The notes: generated from the letters alone by a model not told the origin. Shown: positions 1-11,510, counted from the stretch's first letter. The stretch: DNA of 64,000 bases from Epiperipatus broadwayi (GCA_028023455.1 JAQFVV010006704.1:158501-222500), one strand, 5' to 3'. Numbers and translations: made by a program.

Positions 1-599
1 CACATACATTGTTTTTAAATTATTTTTGAATTCTTTGTTTTTTATTTTGGAGGTACTACAGATTGTGGGTTTTCACCTCCTTTAGCTTATTCTTTTCTTC
101 ATCTTTTATGTCTTCTAACTCATTCAGACCATTGTTCTCTTTCATTGGATCAATTTTTTACATTTTGAAAAAAACAATTTTTTATTTTAAATTTCTAATA
201 ATTTGTTTTTGGCTTCTTCAATGGTTTACATATCCACAAACTTTGTTATCATCAAAGAGTTTTATTACTCTTAACTGCTCAAATAGTTTCTTTGTACCAA
301 CTGTTTTTTTAAAATCAAATCATTACAAATACATAATGTAGATATTGTTAAAATGTAGCAACAATTACTATATTATAAATATCAATATATTTATTCACTG
401 TTTGTTTGAATTGCAAAGTAAGATGTATTTCCCTTACCGACACAAAAATTTTGTAATTACTATAATGTAAAGCCAATCATATTATCTGAATCTTATGTTT
501 AGGAGTAATCACTGAGTACTTTATGGTATTCAGAGCATTAGTGCTTTTCCATGACCTGATATTCTACAAATAAATATCAATAACCATTAAAAAGATGAG
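1..599. other. AT-rich stretch, no secure gene
   Basis: Only T-rich, low-complexity reading frames are seen on the plus strand. On the minus strand around 60-330 there is a charged reading with the motif KKTVGTKKLFEQLR, vaguely like a retroelement Gag. It carries stops and is not placed with confidence. It could be part of the gypsy fossil next to it or of a separate copy. Confidence 0.3.
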
Positions 600-3180
600 G
601 TTTAACAATCTAAAGACATAACTTAAATTTCTTTGGTAGCAATCTAGTAATAGACTGAAAATTTATATATTGCTTACTTTGTTGTTTGATATAATTACAC
701 ATAGTAAGCCAGAATATATGTGATATTTCCAGCACTTTAATTTTGAAAATATCAAGATGTCCCTCATCCATTGATTTTACATGTTATGAAGTTTATATTA
801 ATATTCAATCCATTATCAAAATACATTTTTTACACATTGATAAACTATCACAGATTCCAAATTTCTATATAATTAGGTTGGTGAAGAGGCAATCCTTCCT
901 AAATCGATTTTTTACTAGTAAAATAACAGTATTCTTTTTTATTCATTTGGCTACTCCTGCACTATTTATATAATTTACATTGGCAGTAACTTTTCTATGT
1001 TTGCATTTATTCAATATTCCAGACAGTATATCAATGTGACTAATGTTGTTCCCAGTCTAAAATGATTTCAGAATCATAAGAATATTGTATTTAATTGATC
1101 TGAGTATATGGTTTGCTAAAATTCCTAATAAAGATCTTATGAGTTTATATTAATCATAAAAGTAGTCTTATATGCCATAACTGAGAGCTTCCTTATCTAG
1201 TTGCTATAGCTCTTTTTAGCTGCTAATATTGTTCTAGATTCTTAAGAAATCAGGCATTCATCTTCATAAATGATATAAAATAACAGTTCCAATATTATAT
1301 TTGAAAGCATTAGTGGTTGCAACAATCTCTTGTTCATCTCTAAAGTGTGCTAACAGTTGATTAGATGTAACTAAACTTTTCATTTTATTAAACACTCTCT
1401 CTTGTTCAACACTCCATTTTCATTGTTGTTTTTTTTATAAACAATTCAAACAATGGAGTTGCTATATATACTTTTTTTTGCAAAAAATGTTCAAAAAGTT
1501 TAATAAACCTAAAAACGTTTGTAATTCCTTAATATTTTTAAAGTTTATGTGCATTTTTAGCAGCACTAATCTTTATTAGATTCATATACTTCCCTTTTTT
1601 ATTAATCAACACAACTTAAAAACTTAATTTTAGTAGTGATCTAAATACATTTTCATACATATAAATGAGTTTCCAAATTTGTGCAAATGTTTGCAGATTT
1701 TCATCCTGTTTCAGCTTTACAAGTAAAATAACATGTTTTATCCATTGTAATAGTCCATTCATTTTCACCTAAAACAAATCTGGGGCAATTTTTATCATAT
1801 ATGGAAACTTATTATATTTAATCAATTATAAAAGTGTCTTTGTTGTTAGAACTTCAACTAACCTCATTATTATAGAGATTTGATAATAAGCAGACTGAAA
1901 GTCCAACTTAGAAGAAAATAATGCTTTTTACAGTAAAGCTAAAATATTTTTAGACATTTGGTACATAATATACATTCTCATTTACATATTATTTATTTTA
2001 AGTGAATAATTTCCACACATTAAAACAATTCCACAAGTTTTTAATATAACCTAATAGTGCAAGATGAACACATCCATAGGTGAAATTATACTGTTGTCCA
2101 CTAAATCTTTAAGCCCCTTTTTCACATTAGCCTCAGCAAAAGTTTACAGATATTTTGGCTGCATATTCAATCCTGCTGACACAGACATGATATATTCTGT
2201 GAACTTCTCAAATTTTAATTTGAGCTTTACTTTTTTATTTTATGCCCAATAGTTTAAACCACTTTCTACTCTTAATATTGAGCTTATGTCTTTTATGATT
2301 ATGTATAAAGATATTTACTAATCTTATAAAAGTCACACACTTGCTGTGCTGTCAATTTCCATTTTAATTTACTTTTTATAAACAAAAACATCAGACAAAT
2401 TTTGACAATTTCCTTTGATGTTTGTCATTTTGATAGTAGGTTTTTTTTTCATGTGTCAAAGCATCAGCTGGGAAGTGAACCCATGAACCCAGAACAACTG
2501 CTTGTAAGGCAACACTTGTTCTAGATTGATTATGAGGTGAAAAACTGATTTTTTATATTTTCTGTGATTTTTACTACACATGTGAAACAAATGATACCAT
2601 ATGTATGATTTCAGTCATACTTATTTACATCCAATTTTTCAAGTGTCAGTCTGCTGCAATAATATTATGCTGCAGTGCCAATTGTAACATTTATTTTTAC
2701 TATTTTGTTCTCTCTGAGTTCATTAACTCTATAACACTTATGTACTTGTTCTACTACAGCTTCATAAACTATACATTTTATATAAATCTTTGAGTAGGTT
2801 TAATCTATTTCATTTAACAATTGTTGTATGAGCTTACTTTTAGTCATCCCCATAAATCAGCATATGCTTTAACTTAGTATCAAAATTACACTCTTTGGCT
2901 GGAAAATATGCATGATTCCACATCCAAATCTTATATATTTTCTTTAACGGCCTAGAATTTCTATTCCAGAATCACAGATGCATTACATACTTAGATACCA
3001 TTAGCTTAAAGTACTTATTAATTTCCTTATTAGTTCATTATAAAATTCACCTTCAGTGACTTTTAAGAACACTATGTTGGTTAAACACTGATAATTGTTA
3101 TTCACCCACTAATTAGCCATAATTTACATTTTTATACTTATGAGCATATATTATTTACATCATTTCCATCAAATCCAATA
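600..3180 (-). pseudogene. Ty3/gypsy LTR-retrotransposon gag-pol remnant, heavily decayed
   Basis: No long frame survives, but the minus strand carries gypsy Pol motifs in the right order across changing frames. A Gag-like ECNFDTKLKHML lies near 2846-2897. A protease-like MEIDSTASV is near 2345-2372, with DSTA where DTGA is usual. The RT start LKDLVDNSIISPM is near 2070-2120, then GIVLMCGNYS near 2010-2035. RT core FSSKLDFQSAYYQI is near 1884-1925 and PYMIKIAPDLF near 1777-1810. The connection motif NIKELQTFLGLLNF is near 1500-1545. RNase H motifs EIVATTNAFKYNIGTVI and QLDKEALSYG lie near 1185-1330. The integrase zinc-region motif DEGHLDIFKIKVLEIS is near 710-768. Stops and frameshifts interrupt every domain, so it cannot encode a working polyprotein. 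LTRs were not identified. Family order and motif spacing are known; the match itself is by eye. Confidence 0.72.
2466..2540 (-). repeat. tRNA-derived SINE head (tRNA-like fragment)
   Basis: On the minus strand there is an anticodon-arm-like segment (TTGC-CTTACAA-GCAG). It is followed by a perfect four-pair T arm, TGGG-TTCACTT-CCCA, whose loop and 3' stem give a B-box-like GGTTCACTTCC. A weaker A-box-like TAGAACAAGTG lies upstream. There is no clean acceptor stem, so this is read as a SINE head or tRNA pseudogene. It sits between the Gag-like and protease-like parts of the gypsy fossil, so it may be a nested insertion. Confidence 0.38.
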
Positions 3181-3349
3181 TTTGAATTATTTTGCAATGC
3201 CATTAATAGTTCTGTTCATCCTACATCCTAAAGTTAATCTCTCTACTAAATACTACTTCCAGTATCCAATGATGCTGCAGTTTTAATACCATTTCTGAGT
3301 TGTTGAATGCTTCATCTGCAATATTCAGTAGTATTTCACTTTATGTAAT

Positions 3350-3628
3350 AATTAATATATATATATGTGCTCTGCACACAGTTAATGAAGCTATTAATAA
3401 ATTGTCAAAATTTTTACTGCCAAGCACTTTCAGGACAGTCTACAGTCCCATATTCATGGCGAGTTATTCTGTTAATAACTGTAAAACTATGCAAATTTTA
3501 TGCAAATGTATATGCAGATACATGAATATGGGACTGTAGACTGTCCCAAAAGTGCTTGGCAGTAAAAATTTTGACAATTTATTAATAGCTTCATTAACTG
3601 TCCGCAGAGCACATATATATATTAATTT
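3350..3628. repeat. long inverted repeat, hairpin element (arms ~108 bp)
   Basis: The segment 3350-3458 is repeated as its reverse complement at 3521-3628 with only a few mismatches, around a 62-bp spacer. The arms share GCCAAGCACTTT, ACAGTCTACAGTCCCATA and a TA-rich outer end. A single strand would fold into a ~108-bp stem. No coding capacity is convincing. It may be a palindromic MITE or a locally inverted duplication. No target duplication was recognised. Confidence 0.8.
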
Positions 3629-6336
3629 ATTTAAGCATTAATGAAGTAAAATCTTAACTATTTATGTAATAATCTAATTATCAACTGCTATATGTAGAGT
3701 GGTCATTATATTCACTTCTTCTAGAACACAGTCATAGGCACAATAGTCACTAACTGGATAAGCATAAAAATAGTCACAGAAGGACATAACTCAATGAGTA
3801 AATGGTTTATTATATTTTGCATACAAAACAGAGTAAGTGATAAATATTTATACTAATGGCATGCACAAATCTAGATATAATAAATAATTTCTACATACAC
3901 TACTTAAGTGAATTACATATATATTATTTATCCAAAGACTTATAAAATAATACAAAATCTGGCTTACCTATATAAAACTTAGATCTATTTCTTAAACTAC
4001 AGATATTTTTCTGAAATGGAAGCTCTAGAAGTTTCCTAACTTTTATAACCATTTATTTTTGATGACGAAATAATTGTCTACAGTTCACATGACATTGTAG
4101 GATATCTTTATCTGATTTAATTATAAAACAAATAATTTATCTTTGCTTAAGTTATTCTTTCATTACTATTTTTAACCATTTTAGCTAAGATTTTAGTTGG
4201 TCTGTTTAAATCTTTTACCTATAGCTATTTTTAATTTATCTGTTACATTCATTTAATTTCATTTATTTTCAATTACAAATACACTGAACTTATTTATACA
4301 TATAATTTCTATGATTTTTCCACATATTTTTTCGCATATTATATATACTAATATAAAAATTTCAAAATATAGTTAAATATGATGGAATTTATTGAAAGTT
4401 TAAGATGAAAATATATGCTAAACTAAAACTAAAGCATTGAAATTAAGAGAGATAAAAAAATTGAGTCAGGCATTATTTTATAAAACTGTTAGTATTTTTG
4501 AATACTTGATAATTAATTATCTGGTAAAATTGGTAAAATAAATGGAAATTATGATAGTTAACTGCGAATTTTATAAAAGGAAGTGATTATTTAATCATTG
4601 TTTTTGTTGTAAAAAGATGTTTGCTAAATGTTTATTAAGTTGGGTTCTAAGTGGAATTTGAAATTGGATAATCAGGAAAAGCTAGAATAGAAAGTGAAGA
4701 TTTTATGTTATTTAAGTTAGATAAGAATATAAATTTAAAAATAATATATAATAAGGTGAGATTTCTTATATATTCAGGATTTGTCTGGACTGTCTAGAAT
4801 TTCAAAAGTTTTTCAAGATTTATGACTATGGTTTTAAAATGTTTTAAAAATTCAATTTTTTTTTTTGCTAAAGAATCTACACTTTATTTGTTTAATACAG
4901 TACTTTCAAGAACAATCAGAATGTGAAATTGTTTTTCATGTTTTATATATGCATATACACATTTACATAAAGATTATATTTAAATCTTGTAAGTTACAAA
5001 ATCTATGTAATATTTGGCTATCAAATATTGCATGACCAAGTTAAAACCATCAAACATGGAAATGGACTAGATTAGTCACTAGAACACTTAGATAATATGA
5101 TTAAAATTATTTTCCTGATGAAAGAAGTCTGTCCAACATTTATTAAAACATATATTTAAATAAATCAATTATTTTATATAGCGTGAAGTTTTATAAACTG
5201 TAATAGCTAAACAGCATTAAGCTGTTGCACATGTGCTTTGCAGATTTTAACTATAAATGACTGAATACAAACACTTCAAACACATGATAAAGTCTTTGGG
5301 AAAAGATTGAAAGTCTTATCAATAAAGTTTATACACTATTAAATTTTAGATAAACAACAGCATCATTACCAAAAAGACTACTTCAAAATTTATGAATTCA
5401 TCATAAAATTTGAAGACATAACTATAATTACAAATAAAAAAAAGATAAATATTAATAACATTGAATTGTATAAAATTAATTGCTAGTACTAAACAAAGTA
5501 ATATATTCAGAAGTAAACCAATCTTCACACATGCATTGTTTTAATATAAATTGTCACATACTCATCCACAAGCAAATATTTTAAAGAACAAATAAATTGC
5601 TTATCATTCAAGCTTATCTGTATATAAAACAACTTCTTCTTACTATGTATTGTTCAGAGCTTGAATTTATTGTATGCCTGATTTTTTAAAATAATGTTCA
5701 AATTGTACAAATGTAATTCAAATATTATAGGAGAGAGAATTTATCTCATTTTTAACTATCTACAATTAACATATAATAATTGAAATCTAAATTTATTAAT
5801 TATTTATTTTTTCTATAGCATAGTATTTATTGCAATATATTAGGAAATGAACCAATATTTACATGTGTTGGTTTAATATAAACTCACATGCATTCACCCA
5901 TAAGTAAAGATTTTAAGAAACAACTAAATCAGGCATATAATAAACTCAAAATTTGAATAATGCATGCTAAGCAAAGTTGGATTACATATAGATAGCTTGA
6001 AGTACAAGTGTTTCTCTTGTTTTTAAAAATCTTTTTTTATATAGGTGAGGTTTATTTTTTAATATTTTACCAATAAATACTGTGCTGTATAAACATTAAA
6101 TATTTAAAGAAAGTACTATACATTTTAATTCTATAGTAGGCCAACAGTCATTGACATTAGTTGAATGTAGATTCATTATTTAATGAAGCATCATTAGTAA
6201 ATAAAATTTACTTAATAATGGGTCAACTTTAATTCATATAAATAGATATACATAAATAAAAGAATTAGTAAATGCAACTTTTGTATTATCAATATTATAT
6301 AATGAGCTTGCAAATAGCTCTAAAAAGCCTTTCAGA
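3629..6336. other. AT-rich gene-free stretch with one diverged direct repeat
   Basis: No gene is supported. About 80 bp at 5519-5600 recurs in diverged form at 5853-5935, sharing GTTTAATATAAA, CATCCA/CACCCA and AAGCAAATATTTTAA-like runs about 333 bp apart. This suggests an old tandem duplication. Confidence 0.4.
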
Positions 6337-6395
6337 ATATCCCCAACTTCAGATCGGTTTCTGCTACGATCTTCCTCAGTGACGTGGTAGGATAT
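6337..6395 (-). ncRNA. relic type I hammerhead ribozyme
   Basis: The minus strand shows an outer stem I ATATCC/GGATAT. Next come a core CTGAGGA (position 7 of the core is free, so G is allowed), an 11-nt stem-II remnant, GAAAC, and ATC at the cleavage position. The order and spacing match the hammerheads at 11.45 kb and 22.94 kb. Stem II no longer pairs properly and helix III has a mismatch, so it is probably inactive. It is likely the oldest remnant of the ribozyme repeat family in this window. Confidence 0.5.
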
Positions 6396-7321
6396 TCAAT
6401 CAATATGTTTAATAATTTGGAGTTTGGTTTATGCTTGCTTGTAACACTACTATCTGTATGCAATTTTCTCAGTGGTGAAAAATATGTAGTCTGCTGAATT
6501 TCAAGTGTCATTTTCAAGATGTGTGTTAAAAATAAAATATAATTTTATTTAACACTTTACTCAATTTTTTTAGAAAATACATCAGGTAATCTACTGAGAG
6601 TTTATCATGTACTGATGATTCCAGAACTCTGGTGAAAAATCAAATAAACAAATGGATGATTACGATTTTCAAATATAATGTAATGAATTGAAATAAAAAA
6701 TTTAATGTCATGTGCAATTTATTATAAGCTGTAGACAACAGACTGAGTTTTGAAGATTCCAAGATTGATTTTAATCTAGAAACTTCGTTTAAAAAATACT
6801 CAGTTTGAATTAACTGAAAAAAACTAACAAATAATCAATATGCTAGCAGAAAGCTCAATTATCATGTCAACTCCTGTTTTGTTTAAAAATATACATGAAG
6901 TAAAAAATAATTTAAATACTTTTTGAATATTGTTATATATATATAAATTTATTTTGTTTATGTTTTAATATATATATATATATGTGTGTGTAATTATAAT
7001 ATTATAATCAGCTGTTTAATTATATATATATATAATCAGCTTTTAAATATATATATATATAATAAGATTTTGATGAGAAGTCTCAATTCTCTGTACATTT
7101 TAGAAATAAATATCAACTATGATATAACCAAGAATGATCTATAACTTTTATATAAACTAAAAAATAAAATTTAAAAATAAATTGACTTTTAGTTAAAGTG
7201 GATTAGACAAATTCTGTTATTAGATGGCCAAGATTTTAATTGGCAATACCATCTTTTAGATATTCTTTATTTGGTAACATACATTTAAAATTTATCTATA
7301 AATACACTGACAATTCTCATT

Positions 7322-7326
<5 letters not shown>
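6396..7326. other. AT-rich stretch with TA runs
   Basis: No gene is seen. Short TA microsatellites occur between about 6937 and 7066, three of them separated by similar ATAATCAGCTGTTTAA-type spacers, a small local repeat. Confidence 0.4.

Positions 7327-7365
<39 letters not shown>
7327..7365. repeat. (TA)n microsatellite upstream of the non-LTR element
   Basis: About 39 bp of uninterrupted TA ends exactly where the unique 5' sequence of the retrotransposon begins. A longer TA tract follows the element's 3' end, so the pair may mark the insertion target. Confidence 0.9.
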
Positions 7366-7367
<2 letters not shown>

Positions 7368-7807
7368 AATAAGGCATGGGTCCCATGCCACCCAGAGCAT
7401 ACCCAGGTTGCGGATAGGGGTATGGCCTTCAGATATGAAGGTTAGCTGTGAATAAGCAGAGTACTGTAAATAAGCAGTTGCTGACAATGGGACAACATTC
7501 ACTATCAGGAAGTGGTGAAGGAGACAGTGGCATGTTTACTTCTATAAAATGCCACAATTCCTATGACAGTGGATGTATAATGGCGAGTGTTGACCGCCAT
7601 TAAATAAGTCAACACCCCGCTGGGTCAGCAACAACATTTCTTCCAAATCAGCGGAAGATCACTACAGGTGACAACGATGAGGAGGAAGCAATAGTTGGAT
7701 TTTCATTTTATGGGATTTTGCTAGCGCACTAAGCCTATTATAGAGGTTATTGCTGGGCAAAGAAGGCAATGGGAAAACACTTTGTCTTATAATTCCCTTG
7801 TTTTATT

Positions 7808-8917
7808 ATGAGTATGTCTACAGGAATCATTACATTTGGTGTTGAGACCTTAGTTAAGAATAACTTTGGTGTCTTGCCCAGCAGGAGTGGACATGAGGCT
7901 ACTCAGGTTGTCAACCTGCGAAATCCTCATAAATATAATTCATTGAGAGGGGATACACTGAGAATTGGAATGTGGAATGTTAGATCTTTGAGGAGAGGTG
8001 GGAAATTGGAGAATTTGAAAAGAGAGTTGCATTTGAATAATATTGATGTTATGGGATTAAGTGAAGTGAGATGGGAGGGATGTGGAGAAGTAAGTAGTGG
8101 AGATGTAAAGTTGTTTTATTCAGGTGGTGATAGGTCAATTAATGGAGTTGGCATTGCTGTGAGGAAGAAAATATGGAATAGTGTTGCAAAGGTTGATGGT
8201 ATTAACGATAGGTTGATGGTGATGAGAATAAATGCAAGTCCTAGAGATTTGGTAATTGTACAAGTTTATATGCCAACTAGTAGTCATGATGATATTGAAA
8301 TTGATGAAATGTATGAGAAGATAGAAGAAAGTATTCAATGTGAAGGAAAAAATTCATGTATATTGCTATTGGGGGATTGGAATGCTGTTGTGGGGAAAGG
8401 TAGGGAAGGAAAAATTATTGGAAATTATGGTATTGGAAAAAGAAATGAAAGGTGTAGTCGACTTGTACAATTTTGTAAAGAGAATGGGTTTGTCATTGCA
8501 AACACTTGTTTTAAAAATCATATTAGAAGATTGTATAAATGGAAAGCTCCAGGTAACAAAGAACGTTATCAAATTGATTATATATTGATTCAGGATAGAT
8601 ATAAGAATGCTATTAAGGGTTCACATGCTTTGCCTGGTGCTGATATAGATTCGGATCATAATTTGGTGATGGCTAAATTAAAGCTGAGTTTAAAAAGAAT
8701 TAAAAGAGGGAAAATATACACAAGATGGGACTTGGATAAATTGAGACAAATGGAAAAAGGAAAATTCGGTTTAGTATGTGAAAATGAATTTAAAAGAATT
8801 GTTCAGGATGGGAAATATGTTAATGGCTCTGATAAGTATTGGAATAGAATTAAAAAAGGATTCTTGAAAATAGCAAAAGATGAAATAGGTATTATTCATG
8901 CGAGAAAAGCGAAATGA
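7808..8917 (+). CDS. AP-like endonuclease domain of the non-LTR retrotransposon (ORF fragment)
   Basis: In intact elements this domain nicks target DNA to prime reverse transcription. This 369-residue frame has the exonuclease/endonuclease/phosphatase signature in order. IGMWNVRSL is near residues 53-61 and GLSEVRW near 82-88. VQVYMP is near 150 and LLGDWNAVVG near 186-195. QIDYILI is near 254 and DSDHNLVMAKL near 281-291, with the catalytic-type DSDH. The start is the first ATG after the leader. The frame ends at TGA, but the same frame continues beyond it with PWITEGM, so the stop is an internal mutation rather than the natural end. It is probably not functional as an element protein. Confidence 0.85.
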   Translation: MSMSTGIITFGVETLVKNNFGVLPSRSGHEATQVVNLRNPHKYNSLRGDTLRIGMWNVRSLRRGGKLENLKRELHLNNIDVMGLSEVRWEGCGEVSSGDVKLFYSGGDRSINGVGIAVRKKIWNSVAKVDGINDRLMVMRINASPRDLVIVQVYMPTSSHDDIEIDEMYEKIEESIQCEGKNSCILLLGDWNAVVGKGREGKIIGNYGIGKRNERCSRLVQFCKENGFVIANTCFKNHIRRLYKWKAPGNKERYQIDYILIQDRYKNAIKGSHALPGADIDSDHNLVMAKLKLSLKRIKRGKIYTRWDLDKLRQMEKGKFGLVCENEFKRIVQDGKYVNGSDKYWNRIKKGFLKIAKDEIGIIHARKAK

Positions 8918-9022
8918 CCTTGGATAACTGAAGGTATGTTGGAAAAGATGGAAGTGCAGAGACGATGGAAGAATGTAAATACTGAGGAAGGGTAAAAGGC
9001 ATATAGGAAATTTAATAATGAA

Positions 9023-10099
9023 TTGAGAAGAGAAACAGATTTAGCAAAAGAAAAGTGGTTGGAGCAAGAATGTAAAGAGATAGAAAGGCTTCAACAGATG
9101 AAAAGATATGATCTGGCATTTGATAGAATACGAAGTATCACTTGGGAGAAAAAGACATGGGTAGTAAGGGAGATTGCAGATAAGAATGGAAGGAGGTTAA
9201 CTGATAGTAATGATATATTAAAAAGATGGGAAGAATATATTCGGTATCTGTTTAGTAGAGGAAATAATTCAATTGGTTATGAACTTGAAAATGAAGATGT
9301 TGCAATAGATGATAGAGGTATGGACATATTGCGAGATGAAGTAAGAAAGGCAATCACACAAATGAAGAATGGTAAGGCTGTTGGATTTGATGCAGTACCT
9401 ATAAAATTTTTGAGAGAAATGGAAGAATTTACTATGAAGGAAATAGTTGGACTTTGCAATTTGATATATAATAGTGGAGTATGGCCTGAAGATTTTTTAA
9501 GAACTATAGTGATTCCAATTGCTAAAAAGAAGAACGCTGTTAAATGTGAAGAGTATAGGACAATAAGTTTGTTGTCTCATGTTTCTAAAGTGTTATTGAG
9601 GATTTTAACTCAAAGGATTTATGGGAAGGTTGATTATTATATTGGTGAAGAACAGTTTGGTTTTCGGAAAGGGAAAAGCACAAGAGATGCTATTGGTATT
9701 GTTAGGATAATTGCAGAAAGATATATTGAAAGAGATAAAGGAATTGCTATATGTTTTATGGATTTAGAAAAGGCATTTGATAGAGTAAGCTGGAATAAAC
9801 TGATGTCTATCTTAAGAGATAAAGGAGTATTTTGGAAAGAAAGACGATTGATATGGACTATGTATAATGGTCAAAGGATAAGAGTTAGATTTGGGTGTAA
9901 TGATACTGATGAAGTGAATATAGATAGTGGAGTTAGGCAAGGGTGTAGTATGTCACCTGTTTTGTTTAATATTTATTTAGAAGATATGCTGAATAATTAT
10001 TTGGACTGTGGAGGAGCAAATGTTGGAGGAAGAGTAATAAAGTGTATAAGATTTGCAGATGATATGGCTCTTATTGCTGAGGAGGAAAAGGATCTTTAG
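9023..10099 (+). CDS. reverse transcriptase domain of the non-LTR retrotransposon (ORF fragment)
   Basis: This frame is in phase with the endonuclease frame upstream and separated from it by two stops. It has non-LTR RT motifs in order. NGKAVGFDAVPIKFL is near residues 114-128, PIAKKKNAVKCEEYRTISLL near 165-185 and EEQFGFRKGKSTRDAI near 210-225. CFMDLEKAFDRVSW is near 243-256, with the first catalytic Asp. GVRQGCSMSPVLFNIYL is near 304-320 and FADDMAL near 343-349, with the catalytic DD pair. The catalytic residues are kept, but the frame closes at TAG just after the FADD box and the thumb continues in another frame. Confidence 0.87.
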   Translation: MRRETDLAKEKWLEQECKEIERLQQMKRYDLAFDRIRSITWEKKTWVVREIADKNGRRLTDSNDILKRWEEYIRYLFSRGNNSIGYELENEDVAIDDRGMDILRDEVRKAITQMKNGKAVGFDAVPIKFLREMEEFTMKEIVGLCNLIYNSGVWPEDFLRTIVIPIAKKKNAVKCEEYRTISLLSHVSKVLLRILTQRIYGKVDYYIGEEQFGFRKGKSTRDAIGIVRIIAERYIERDKGIAICFMDLEKAFDRVSWNKLMSILRDKGVFWKERRLIWTMYNGQRIRVRFGCNDTDEVNIDSGVRQGCSMSPVLFNIYLEDMLNNYLDCGGANVGGRVIKCIRFADDMALIAEEEKDL

Positions 10100-10768
10100 A
10101 ATATGTTGAATTGGAAGAAGGATGTATCACATATGGAATGAAGATTAATATTGAAAAGACTAAGTGTTTATGGATAGGGAGAGATGCAAAAAGACTGCAA
10201 ATTGGAATCCATGATGACATGGTTCAACAGGTGAAGGGATTTAGATATTTAGGTAGTTGGTTGAGTGAAGATGGAAGAAGTGAAGACGAAGTTAAAAGAA
10301 GAATAGCATTGGCAAAGGTGATATTTGTCAAGAGAAAGAAGATATTTTGTGGACCTATGGAAAGAGAATTAAGGAAGAGATTAATTAAGTGTATTACTGT
10401 ATTGTTGTGAGACATGGACATTGAAATAATAGAATTAAGAAACGTTTAGAAGCTTTTGAGATGTGGACATGGAGAAAAATGGAAAACATCAGTTGGATGA
10501 GTAGGGTAACAAATGAAGAAGTTTTGAAAAGAGTTAATGAGGAAAGAAGATTGATTGAAAATATCAGAGAGAGAAAGAGAAACTGGATTGGACATATATT
10601 AAGAAGAGATTATAGTTTAGTGAAAGATGTTTTGGAGGGAATGGTGAGTGGAATTAAAAAGAGGTGATGGAAGAGATTGACATTATTGGATGATATAAGA
10701 GATGGAAAGGCTTATGTGGAATTGAGGAGATGGGCAAGGAAGAGAATGGAATGGAAGAATAGATGAAC
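10100..10768 (+). pseudogene. RT thumb and C-terminal region of the non-LTR retrotransposon, frameshifted
   Basis: After the TAG at 10097-10099, homology resumes in another frame with TYGMKINIEKTKCLWIG and FRYLGSWLSEDGR (10111-10410), typical of the segment after the RT palm. It changes frame again to MWTWRKMENISW, RVTNEEVLKRV and NWIGHILRRD (10461-10667). Beyond one more TGA it continues with LTLLDDIRDGKAYVELRRWA to a stop near 10768. This order is normal for invertebrate elements of this type. The frame breaks make it a pseudogene. Confidence 0.8.
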
Positions 10769-10815
10769 TGATGCAGTGACTACTCTTTGGACCTGTCTAT
10801 TGGACAGACTACTAT

Positions 10816-10818
<3 letters not shown>

Positions 10819-10880
<62 letters not shown>
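10819..10880. repeat. (TA)n microsatellite at the 3' end of the non-LTR element
   Basis: About 62 bp of TA follow the last unique bases of the element (CTACTATTGA). It may be the element's simple-repeat tail or pre-existing target sequence. Confidence 0.9.
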
Positions 10881-10884
<4 letters not shown>

Positions 10885-11292
10885 AAAATAAAATAATATT
10901 TTAATTTTTATATTATTAAATTTGCAAATATCATATGCAGAAAATATTAAAAACAAAATAAAAAACGAGTGTAATGAAAAATGAAATATATAAAAGAAAA
11001 ACAGGGATATTATTTTAAGAGAAATAACTGAAAATAGATAGAATATTATAAAAGAAGGAGTGAATAGATATAAATATTTGTAGGTTTAAGGTAAAAATGA
11101 AAAAGATTGAAAAAAATGTTCTAAAATATGTAAGATTTGTTTTTATGATAGATAAATAATGATAATATTTTTAACAAGAGATATACTAGAAATAGAAATG
11201 TTGAAGTTAAAATGTGTATTAGCTACTACAGTCAGCAGAAAAAAGAACAAAAATTATAAAATGTTGCTATAAGATACATTATATTTAAAACA
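10881..11292. other. AT-rich spacer
   Basis: A-rich, low-complexity DNA with no supported gene lies between the non-LTR element and the hammerhead repeat cluster. Confidence 0.4.
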
Positions 11293-11452
11293 ATAATAGT
11301 AATAATAATAAGTCAGATGTCACATGATTTATATATAGCTTGCAATTACCAATATGTAAACTTAAGAGCATGCTAACGCTCTAAACAAGCTTTTTTTTAT
11401 TATGATAAATGCTACTACAAGAGAAGGCATTCAAATCATCTTTATCTTAGAT

Positions 11453-11510
11453 TGTCCCCATCCCCAGACCGGTTTCGACCTATGGGTCTCTTCAGTGAGG
11501 AGTTGGGACA
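11453..11510 (-). ncRNA. type I hammerhead ribozyme, complete core
   Basis: A self-cleaving RNA motif read on the minus strand. Stem I pairs TGTCCC with GGGACA (outer) and TCCTCA with TGGGGA (inner, one G-T pair) around an internal loop. The core CTGAAGA obeys CUGANGA. Stem II is a perfect GACC-CATA-GGTC, followed by GAAA. Helix III is the minimal AC-CG-GT, and cleavage is expected after GTC, whose last base is at 11467. Every conserved core nucleotide is present, so it is predicted to cleave. The very short helix III is as known for hammerheads of Penelope-like elements and retrozymes. Confidence 0.87.

Larger units (their letters stand above)
7366..10818 (+). mobile_element. non-LTR retrotransposon, RTE/CFDP2-like, near full length but broken
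   Basis: The element has a 5' leader of about 440 bp, an AP-type endonuclease region, a reverse transcriptase region and a C-terminal region with a WIGH motif. It is less AT-rich than its surroundings and starts and stops sharply at TA tracts. Endonuclease and RT lie in one frame, interrupted by TGA at 8915-8917, TAA near 8993 and TAG at 10097-10099. A frameshift follows near 10110 and more stops lie beyond it. The closest remembered proteins are the 'craniofacial development protein 2-like' endonuclease/RT proteins of many invertebrates. I cannot fix the clade by eye; RTE is likely. Moderate damage suggests insertion younger than the gypsy and hAT fossils. Confidence 0.88.

Noticed and set aside
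63-341. 92-codon plus-strand frame
   Set aside because: Almost only Phe, Ser, Leu and Ile from T-rich DNA; no protein-like pattern.
6612-6640. CTGATGA, a CCAG-AACT-CTGG hairpin and GAAA resembling a hammerhead core
   Set aside because: Extra unpaired bases flank the hairpin, and no stem I or helix III with a cleavage triplet can be formed; probably chance.
8135-8588. Several open frames on both strands inside the endonuclease region
   Set aside because: Shadows of the endonuclease frame; peptides show no domain motifs.
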